From contig JAHIVM010000532.1 of the NCBI GenBank assembly GCA_018816665.1, positions 1 through 11,479 on the forward strand: 11,479 bases of DNA, read 5' to 3'. This document shows, one piece after another, positions 1 to 5,919 of the stretch. The position numbers and the translations under genes are program-made. The notes below the pieces were generated by a model. It was not told the origin of the DNA, ran no database searches, and worked only from the letters and a program-made list of their open reading frames with translations. This DNA is from Candidatus Zixiibacteriota bacterium (GTDB taxonomy: Bacteria > Zixibacteria > MSB-5A5 > GN15 > FEB-12). The stretch's first letter is position 1, and every line of letters begins with the position of its first letter.

Positions 1-427
1 ATGCATCAGCGACCCGGATCTGCCCGTCCCCTGCGTAGGCCCGGAGTTTCTCGAAGTATTCCGACGGATACATGGAACGCTCATAAATTACCTGAAGCGA
101 CTCGGGGTCATCCAGCATACAGCGGTGCAGCACTCGTACATACAGCGGATGATCGTACAACCAATTGTCAAAAAGACGCATTGATTCCCGTATCATGTCC
201 CGGGGATCTTCCATTTGCTCCACCGCCATCGATATGGCGCTTATCAAGGGTGTTGACATCTCTTCCAGTACCTGCCGCAGCAAGGCCTCCTGATCGACAA
301 ACAGGCAACGGACGGCGGCCGGATCGAGTCCTGCGCGCTCGGCTATCATGGCCAGATTGGATCGGGCAACACCAATTTCGGCAAACACCTCAAGAGCGGC
401 CTCGAATATTTTCTGCCTTTCGGTCAT
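1..427 (-). CDS. TetR/AcrR-family transcriptional regulator (3' end beyond window)
   Basis: This is the first 142 codons of a gene that reads off the left edge. It starts MTERQKIFEAALEVFAEIGV and continues through SNLAMIAERAGLDPAAV to CLFVDQEALL. That is the N-terminal helix-turn-helix layout of TetR repressors: an 'I..AAL.VFAE.G' helix, an 'A.IAERAG' first HTH helix, then a recognition helix and an 'F..KE.LL'-like segment. The later residues (about 55-142) are helical and would belong to the ligand-binding domain. The HTH is slightly atypical: 'VRCLFVDQEALL' replaces the usual 'YYHF.sKe.LL'. The start ATG overlaps the stop of the acetyltransferase gene as ATGA. A GGAG lies five bases upstream, inside that gene's last codons. 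Members of the family usually repress adjacent genes and themselves in response to a small ligand. The ligand and target here are unknown; control of the GNAT gene is inferred from position. Confidence 0.88.
   Translation of the reverse strand, partial: MTERQKIFEAALEVFAEIGVARSNLAMIAERAGLDPAAVRCLFVDQEALLRQVLEEMSTPLISAISMAVEQMEDPRDMIRESMRLFDNWLYDHPLYVRVLHRCMLDDPESLQVIYERSMYPSEYFEKLRAYAGDGQIRVADA
424..427 (-). other. ATGA stop/start overlap coupling GNAT and TetR genes
   Basis: Read on the minus strand, these four bases are ATGA: ATG starts the TetR gene and TGA ends the acetyltransferase gene. This is the classic arrangement for translational re-initiation, and it means the two proteins come from one mRNA. 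The ribosome binding site for the downstream gene (GGAG, spacer CAGAG) lies in the last codons of the upstream gene. Confidence 0.9.
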
Positions 428-1479
428 CTCTGCTCCGGTCCGCTTCCATCTGAAAGCTCGACAGCTCTCTCGACGGCAGTTCGCTCAATCAGGAACTCGT
501 GTCCCTGGTTTTCCAGCACGTATCCCATTTGGCGATTCACAACCTGTATCGGTTCATTCACAGCCCGCATGTCGGTATACATCGTCTCCATGCCGGGAAA
601 ATCCTCGCACACTTTCCGGTACAGGGCCGCCTTCAGCCATTTTGCTGCTCCCCGGCCCCGGTACTCGCCGATTACGCCGGTCAGGGCCTGAAACACATCG
701 CGGGGACAATCAACACTGATATAGGCATTTGAATATCCGACCATCACGCCGTCATTGTCAACGAGGGCGCAAGTGTACAACTGTGCATTCTGCTTTCTGT
801 TCAGGGACTCCCTTTGGCCCAGGTCATCCCGATTGAATGTTACGGGCAGGCCGTCATCATGATCCGTTGGCATCTCGGCGATGAAGCGGACGTACAGCTC
901 ACAATACCGGTTTATATGTTCTTCCGGAACACGCGAGAAAAACTGCAGGCGCAGGTCGGGATTCCGGGACGTTCCCTCGGCCAGCCAGCGATCAATGACC
1001 GTTTCATCAACGCGGTCACGATAAAGGCGGTAGCGATCGATACCGTTGAGTTCATCACCGCCCCAGGCCCGCGCCACATCGGACATGCGGTTACTCTGGG
1101 TCATGCAATGCGCCCTGCGTTTACCCTGCTCCGTCAGCATGCGCGCCAGCTCGGCGCCGGCTGCCGAGATGTACCATTGGGGTGCCTCGGCATGGGAGAC
1201 ATCATAGGAAACGGACGACGGCGACTCGGGTCCCCCGCCCCACCGTACAGCCAGCTCTATCCATCCGGTCGGACGTCCGTTCTCGCAGAAAACGGAACAG
1301 CGGTGCAGAGGATCTTCCTTGGCGCGGACCATCACCCGGCGCTTCAAATGCTGCCAGTCGGCCAGCAGCGATATCGCGCCGTAGCGTCGACGAAGCTCCT
1401 CGAACATCGCAAAATAAGCGCGCCAATGAGCATCGGTCACCGCCTCTTCATTCAGGCGTGTTATGGTGATGTCTGACAT
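424..1479 (-). CDS. Tandem GNAT-family N-acetyltransferase
   Basis: This 351-residue protein is about twice the length of a single GNAT domain. The C-terminal half (about residues 175-335) is a recognisable acetyl-CoA-dependent acyltransferase. It has a beta strand 'VMVGYSNAYIS', then the pyrophosphate-binding loop 'EYRGRGAA' (about 272-278) at the start of a helix, and the closing 'NEPIQVVNRQMGYV' segment typical of GNAT motif B. The N-terminal half has GNAT-like strand and helix spacing but no Q/RxxGxG/A loop, so it looks degenerate, as in other two-domain GNATs such as mycothiol synthase-like proteins. I chose the ATG at 1479 because MSDITITRLNEE begins the conserved-looking part and a GGAG lies ten bases upstream. 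An in-frame ATG at 1545 has no ribosome binding site and adds a low-complexity, proline- and arginine-rich stretch. The substrate is unknown. The gene is followed, with a 4-base overlap, by a TetR-type regulator, which suggests inducible use, for example detoxification of a small molecule. Confidence 0.85.
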   Translation of the reverse strand: MSDITITRLNEEAVTDAHWRAYFAMFEELRRRYGAISLLADWQHLKRRVMVRAKEDPLHRCSVFCENGRPTGWIELAVRWGGGPESPSSVSYDVSHAEAPQWYISAAGAELARMLTEQGKRRAHCMTQSNRMSDVARAWGGDELNGIDRYRLYRDRVDETVIDRWLAEGTSRNPDLRLQFFSRVPEEHINRYCELYVRFIAEMPTDHDDGLPVTFNRDDLGQRESLNRKQNAQLYTCALVDNDGVMVGYSNAYISVDCPRDVFQALTGVIGEYRGRGAAKWLKAALYRKVCEDFPGMETMYTDMRAVNEPIQVVNRQMGYVLENQGHEFLIERTAVERAVELSDGSGPEQR

Positions 1480-1574
1480 AACCTGCGGTCTCCGGTCACG
1501 ACGATATTCTCGACAGTTTTGCGTCTGGTACGGGGGGACCGGCAAACATGTTGCAGGCAGACTGACCCGGCTGT

Positions 1575-2465
1575 CTAATGCCCTTCCGGGGGCCAGAATT
1601 CGGCCAGAGTTGCTGCGAGAAGAGTGTTGAATCCCTCGGCATCTTCCAGCATGACAAAGTGTCCTATTCCTTCAAGCAGCATGACATCGAACGATTCCGC
1701 CATCTCACTGTTGCCCTCAATGTCGGTCGGCCACATATCACAGTTCACAGCCCGTACCGGTTTTCGCATATCCTCAAACGGCGCTCTGGTATCATAGGTG
1801 AAGAGATTCTCAAAGCAGCTCACCGCCACTTCGGCAGGAGCTGACGCCATGTCCGCAGCTACCCACTCAACGAGTGCCGAATCGGCATCCGGAGGAAACA
1901 TCGATCTCACGAAGCCATCCGTGGTAGCGACAAAGTCCTGTCGAAACGGTTCCACAAAGGCGCGCATCTGCTCTTCGGTGGCCATGCCTTTGAGGTCCTG
2001 GAACGTATCCGCCCCGATAATCGCGACAACTCTCTCGGACAAGCGGCGGGCTGCCTCCACAATCACTTTACCGCCCATGGAATGCCCTACCAGGATCACT
2101 TCTTTGAGATCAAGAGCCCGTACCACGGCGGCCACGTCTTCGCCAAAGGCTTCCATCGTAAAAGCCTCGCGATTGGCGCCGGATTCACCGTGCCCGGCCA
2201 GGTCGATGGCGACAACCGTATAGTTGTCCTTGAAGGTCTCCATTTGGTTCGCCCAGTATGAGCGGTCGCACGACCAGCCATGAACAAATACAAGGGCCCT
2301 GTCACCATTTCCGTCAGTCGTGTAATGGATCATTACACTGTCGGCCGACGCCACTGCCCCGTCGACCGGACCCGTCGCCTCGGTCGTTTTGTTGTCGGAT
2401 TTGGTTCCGCAGGATATCGCCGCCAGCAGCAGCAGGATCGCAAAAACACACAATACAACTCGCAT
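1575..2465 (-). CDS. Alpha/beta-hydrolase lipoprotein
   Basis: This 296-residue protein starts with a short positive N-terminus and the hydrophobic run VVLCVFAILLLLAAIS, followed by Cys19, which forms a plausible lipobox (AIS-C). It should therefore be exported and lipid-anchored. A polar linker leads into an alpha/beta-hydrolase fold from about residue 45. The oxyanion-side motif is VFVHGW (His62), then DLAGHGESG at about 88-96. The nucleophile elbow is GHSMG with Ser129, and the C-terminal histidine is in EGIGHF (His269). The acid is probably Asp243 or Asp248 in the NCDMWPTD stretch. Length and motifs match small esterase, lactonase or peptidase-like members of the superfamily; the substrate cannot be read from sequence. 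Start: the GGAGGT at 2477-2472 sits six bases before ATG 2465. The in-frame GTG at 2471 directly abuts that site, so it is unlikely. The 90-base gap from the kinase gene shows no convincing promoter, so co-transcription with the kinase is possible. Confidence 0.88.
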   Translation of the reverse strand: MRVVLCVFAILLLLAAISCGTKSDNKTTEATGPVDGAVASADSVMIHYTTDGNGDRALVFVHGWSCDRSYWANQMETFKDNYTVVAIDLAGHGESGANREAFTMEAFGEDVAAVVRALDLKEVILVGHSMGGKVIVEAARRLSERVVAIIGADTFQDLKGMATEEQMRAFVEPFRQDFVATTDGFVRSMFPPDADSALVEWVAADMASAPAEVAVSCFENLFTYDTRAPFEDMRKPVRAVNCDMWPTDIEGNSEMAESFDVMLLEGIGHFVMLEDAEGFNTLLAATLAEFWPPEGH

Positions 2466-2471
2466 TCTCAC

Positions 2472-2477
2472 ACCTCC
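2472..2477 (-). promoter_or_regulatory. Ribosome binding site deciding the hydrolase start
   Basis: On the minus strand this reads GGAGGT, followed by GTGAGA and then ATG at 2465. The six-base spacer is ideal for the ATG and rules against the GTG two codons earlier, which touches the site. Confidence 0.8.
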
Positions 2478-2561
2478 AGGAATAGCCTTTTTGATTACGT
2501 CCCAAGAATGCCAACCGCCGGTGCCGGGGCAAGTAAGAAGTGTAGGTATATTGAGAGCGAC

Positions 2562-3683
2562 TCAGAGGGCCAGCGTGAGCGAAAATTCAGTTCCGCCATC
2601 GAATGACGACGTAAACCCAACCCGTCCGCCCAGCGCGCCCTCGCCGAACAGCTTCATGGAGTAAGTGCCCAAACCGCGGCCGTCGCCGTCCTTGGTGGAG
2701 AAATTGCGCTGAAACATCCGCCGCTGGACACTGAGGGGAATCATCCCTTCGTTCCAGACCTTGACGGCCACCGATGTGCTGTTGCCGGTCACCGAGACCC
2801 GCACCTCGCCGCCTTCGGATACCGCCTCCAGGGCGTTGGTGACCATGTTGCCTACGATTCTCACCAGTAGTGACATATCCGTGCGCAGAGTCACTTCAGG
2901 GACTTCCGCAGGGAGAACGAGCAGCTTCCCCTGTGACAGCGTATGAGCTGAAAACCAGTGATCCAGTTCCTCGACCAATCGGATGAGGGGCACCTCATCG
3001 TGCGCCGGCACATAAGAACACATGCCGGTTTGAAACAGACTTCGCTGAATTTCGATCTCGCGCGCAAGACGCAGTGACCATTCGAGAATGTCCCGGGCGT
3101 GTTCATCCTTATCCGGGCTGACCTGCAGCAACTCGCTTTTGCCGACCAGACCGCCAACGATGTTATTGATGTCATGAAAAAACAGTTTCTCGAGAGTGCT
3201 CCATTCCTGCTCTCGGGAGATATCCTGAAGGAACAGTAGAAGGTAGCGCCTGCCGTCAGGCCCTATCGGTTGCGCCCGGACTCGCAAAAACAGATCGGAG
3301 GACACACCGTTGCGCATTGCAGTAATGGCGCATTTGCGTTCCTCGGGCTCATTTGTGGCCAGAGCGGTGACAATGGCAATAGCAGCGCCGCACGAGGAGC
3401 AAAACTCACTTGTGCCGCAGCCACCGGCCATGTCATTAGAGTGCACACAGCCCACCGCCTCGCCGGGACGAAGTCCCAACACGTCCCCGGCATTGTCAAC
3501 GCCCAGCGTATCGAGGAGATTCTGGTTAAGCGCGACTATCTGGCGATCCTCGTTCAGTACGGCCAGCAGACCGTTGACAATCCCGAGCAGACCATCGATC
3601 ACCGGATTGGAATTGACCCGCTCAATATCGCGCGCAAGGTCCCGGTCGGAGAGGCGTTCAGCCTGAGCGAAATGCGTATCCAA
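2562..3683 (-). CDS. Soluble PAS-domain sensor histidine kinase with cysteine cluster
   Basis: This is a histidine kinase of about 373 residues with no transmembrane segment, so it is cytoplasmic. Residues about 25-155 form a PAS-type sensor domain ('IVNGLLAVLNEDRQIVALNQNLLDTLG'). It contains four clustered cysteines, C-x9-C-x5-C-x2-C (Cys79, 89, 95, 98), with a fifth at 118. The phospho-acceptor box is KLFFHDINNIVGG (His170). The ATPase domain has an N box, NMVTNALEAV (Asn279/283), a G1-like VWNEG, an F box, FQRNFSTK, and a G2 box, DGRGLGTYSMKLFGE. The FFHD..N and VWNxG..P..VQ..xFQRxFSTK signature matches, from memory, a kinase family common in deltaproteobacteria. The cluster could bind Fe-S, heme or zinc, or sense redox state; that is inference. 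No response regulator lies nearby. Start: an in-frame GTG at 3698 follows a stop directly and has no ribosome site, whereas GAGGGAG at 3696-3690 sits six bases before TTG 3683. Confidence 0.88.
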   Translation of the reverse strand: MDTHFAQAERLSDRDLARDIERVNSNPVIDGLLGIVNGLLAVLNEDRQIVALNQNLLDTLGVDNAGDVLGLRPGEAVGCVHSNDMAGGCGTSEFCSSCGAAIAIVTALATNEPEERKCAITAMRNGVSSDLFLRVRAQPIGPDGRRYLLLFLQDISREQEWSTLEKLFFHDINNIVGGLVGKSELLQVSPDKDEHARDILEWSLRLAREIEIQRSLFQTGMCSYVPAHDEVPLIRLVEELDHWFSAHTLSQGKLLVLPAEVPEVTLRTDMSLLVRIVGNMVTNALEAVSEGGEVRVSVTGNSTSVAVKVWNEGMIPLSVQRRMFQRNFSTKDGDGRGLGTYSMKLFGEGALGGRVGFTSSFDGGTEFSLTLAL

Positions 3684-3689
3684 GGGGTA

Positions 3690-3696
3690 CTCCCTC
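3690..3696 (-). promoter_or_regulatory. Ribosome binding site supporting a TTG start of the kinase gene
   Basis: The minus strand reads GAGGGAG, then GGGTA-type spacing of six bases (TACCCC) and TTG at 3683. The alternative GTG at 3698 overlaps this site and is preceded by TTTTTGA, without any purine-rich element, so the TTG start is preferred. Confidence 0.5.
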
Positions 3697-3744
3697 ACTC
3701 AAAAATGGATGGTGTGTTGGCAACAGTAGTGTGTTGTCGTCTCC

Positions 3745-3773
3745 AAGATAGGAAACACCGCCGGAGGCAGCAA
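3745..3773 (-). promoter_or_regulatory. Weak candidate promoter upstream of the kinase gene
   Basis: On the minus strand there is TTGCTG (3773-3768), a 17-base spacer and TATCTT (3750-3745). The match to sigma70 consensus is modest (3/6 and 4/6). It lies in the 169-base gap between the second transglutaminase-fold gene and the kinase, the only gap where a kinase promoter could sit outside coding sequence. Downstream of it, GTGTGTTG occurs twice in plus-strand sense (3712-3719 and 3729-3736), as does an 11-base near-palindrome, TGTTGGCAACA (3715-3725), which could be a binding site. Confidence 0.3.
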
Positions 3774-3852
3774 GCGGAATCAGCCCGGACATATACTGAC
3801 GGGTCTCTGTTTGCTACCGGCTTGCGAGAGGACTACATGTGCGGAGTCCAGT

Positions 3853-5919
3853 CTATACCGGATTCTGCCGTACCACTACTACGTGGTTGGAGAACTCCTG
3901 TCGGGCCTGAAACAGCTTTTGCACATCGGCGTAATCGTCGCTGCTCCACAGTGGGTAGTTCAATGTGAACACGCGCTGGACGGACAGTGTTTGGCCCATG
4001 ACCGTGTATTGCACGCCACAGCGTCCTATCTTGTTGGCGAATACCGTATCGGCCGGCACTGATTCCACGGCTGCGCTGTCGGGTAACTGGAGTTGCAGGA
4101 TTTCGCGCATTTCATATGCGTAGGAAAACAAAATACCGTGACGTCGCTCAGCGGCAGTGAACGGATTGTACGTTGCTGTCAGGTAATCCGCCGGTTTTAT
4201 CAGCACGAGATTCCCCTGCTCCGTGACATCGGGAAAGGTCACGTCGCAGCCAATCGTCACCTGGCCGGTACCGTGACGTTCGCCGTCGGCGGTTACCGAA
4301 GATATTTCCGCATTAGCCAGAGCATCCTCCATGCGCTCCTGCACCCATTCAAGAGCCTCTGCCTCATCTTCGCCGATGGCATTCAAACGGTAACTTCTGG
4401 CCTCCTGCCCCAGAATGCGCTCCTTCACCACGCCGCTGACTTCCAGATCTTCTGTCAGTGTGAGTTGCGACATGAGATGGGTGAGATTGCGCTTCGAGTC
4501 CGAAAGCGGTATCGGAACAAACTTGCCGTCGCTGGCCTCTATGAACGACAGGGCTCCCTCATAGTACCAGGGAACGACGCCCGGTTCCAGATACGGGTCG
4601 ATAGGCGCGTAGAATGTATACGTACTGTCCGCAGAGGCCACCGCCACAATGGTGCCGTCGAATTGGTACCTTTTGATCTGCCTGACAACAACGCCCTCTG
4701 ACCGATCGCGGGTAAAGGCAATGCGGGCGTCTATGCCCATGGCCTTGAGCAGCCCGCGAAAGAGATAGCACAGGTCATGGTCGTAGGCATACCGGCGTTT
4801 CAGCACTTCGTTGGCATCTTCAGCGTACTCATCTTTTACACGACGAATCTTCAGGGCCTCGCGTTTTTCGGACAGCGTTGAGTCTTCCAGATCGAAGTAC
4901 GTCAGATTGTAGATGCTGTCCTGAACATACGTGTAGGCAGCATCAATCTTCTCCTGATCGGTCTCAAGATCGACCCAACGCGTTACGAGATCCTTGATCT
5001 TGCTGCCGAAGTCACTGTGCTTCTTTTCAAGGTACTTCGTGAAGAACTGAACCTGTTTGCCCCAGAATATTTCGGGCGGGCGACTGGTACTGAGGTACGT
5101 AATCAGTTGTCCGCGCAGGTAGGTGTCAACAATAGTGAAAGGCTCCTCCTCAAAAGGCGGGACATCGCTCACACCAAAAACGGTTGTCTGGGAGTCCTCT
5201 TTCATGGGCACGGTGAACGTCCGAATACCCTCCATGCCCAGCCACAGGTCCTCTGTGTCCAGACTCCCGAACAGCGCCCGTATCGCGCTCAATTGCATAT
5301 CACCGGACCTTTGACGTCCCAACGGCAGGTGGTACCATGTGTACTCGCCTTTGAGCAACGGAATGTCCTTCTGCACCACCCAATACCGGATTGGCGAATC
5401 CAGCCGGTACTCGATCATGTACTCAACGATGCAGTCGCTGGTCGTCCCCGAGACGGAAAACGACGTTTGCTTGACCCGGGCGCCGGCCGCCCGCACCACT
5501 GTCTGATCGTGGATGTCGTCCAGCGTCATGGGAATCACCGTGCCGTCGCGCAGGACTGTGCGAGCCTGAACATCGTACACTTCCTGGTCGATCGAGAGAA
5601 GCGGCACCTCGACATTCGCCCAATCCCTGCCCGCATCCGTGAGGATTCGCAGACGGGCATACTCTACCCGCTGCATTTTCCCCTGGATGTCTGCCGTATC
5701 GTTGACCGTGATGTTTTCGAACAGCACGATGGCATCGGGAGCCACGGTGAAGGTATCACCTGACACCTGCCAGTCAGATTCGGATATATCCATCCACGAG
5801 AATTGATCCCGGGCTTTGCGCTGCTCGGTTTTGCGCCGACGGCGCCCATCGGCGTCGGTCGCCATGCCCACTAACAGAACTGCCAGAAGAAACGTCACAA
5901 TTGCCGATCGATTACTCAC
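3853..5919 (-). CDS. Exported DUF3857/transglutaminase-fold protein lacking the catalytic triad
   Basis: This 688-residue protein begins with a signal sequence (VSNRSAIVTFLLAVLLVGMA) followed by an arginine/lysine-rich stretch. Residues about 50-215 match the DUF3857 pattern: 'DAIVLFENITVND', 'ARTVLRDGTVIPMTLDDIHD' and 'KQTSFSVSGTTSDCIVEYMIEYR'. Residues about 320-450 have the layout of a transglutaminase-like core, aligned with the neighbouring paralog through 'RYAYDHDLCYLFRGLLKAMGIDARIAF'. At the three catalytic positions it has Asp380, Gly422 and Ala438 instead of Cys, His and Asp; a cysteine at 384 is one helical turn away. It is therefore probably a non-enzymatic, binding or structural protein. 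The C-terminal ~200 residues are beta-rich and end without an anchor. Start: GTG 5919 has GGAGGAG six bases upstream and leads straight into the signal sequence. An upstream in-frame ATG (6045) would overlap the previous gene by 134 bases and bury the signal. It overlaps the upstream gene by eight bases. Confidence 0.87.
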   Translation of the reverse strand: MSNRSAIVTFLLAVLLVGMATDADGRRRRKTEQRKARDQFSWMDISESDWQVSGDTFTVAPDAIVLFENITVNDTADIQGKMQRVEYARLRILTDAGRDWANVEVPLLSIDQEVYDVQARTVLRDGTVIPMTLDDIHDQTVVRAAGARVKQTSFSVSGTTSDCIVEYMIEYRLDSPIRYWVVQKDIPLLKGEYTWYHLPLGRQRSGDMQLSAIRALFGSLDTEDLWLGMEGIRTFTVPMKEDSQTTVFGVSDVPPFEEEPFTIVDTYLRGQLITYLSTSRPPEIFWGKQVQFFTKYLEKKHSDFGSKIKDLVTRWVDLETDQEKIDAAYTYVQDSIYNLTYFDLEDSTLSEKREALKIRRVKDEYAEDANEVLKRRYAYDHDLCYLFRGLLKAMGIDARIAFTRDRSEGVVVRQIKRYQFDGTIVAVASADSTYTFYAPIDPYLEPGVVPWYYEGALSFIEASDGKFVPIPLSDSKRNLTHLMSQLTLTEDLEVSGVVKERILGQEARSYRLNAIGEDEAEALEWVQERMEDALANAEISSVTADGERHGTGQVTIGCDVTFPDVTEQGNLVLIKPADYLTATYNPFTAAERRHGILFSYAYEMREILQLQLPDSAAVESVPADTVFANKIGRCGVQYTVMGQTLSVQRVFTLNYPLWSSDDYADVQKLFQARQEFSNHVVVVRQNPV

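Noticed and set aside
814..1476. 220-codon open frame on the plus strand
   Set aside because: It is antisense to the GNAT gene, whose domains are clear; the plus-strand product has no recognisable features.
5017..5763. 248-codon open frame on the plus strand, and a similar one at 6206-7036
   Set aside because: They lie opposite the two DUF3857 genes, have no recognisable domains or ribosome sites, and are the expected byproduct of codon bias in GC-rich DNA.
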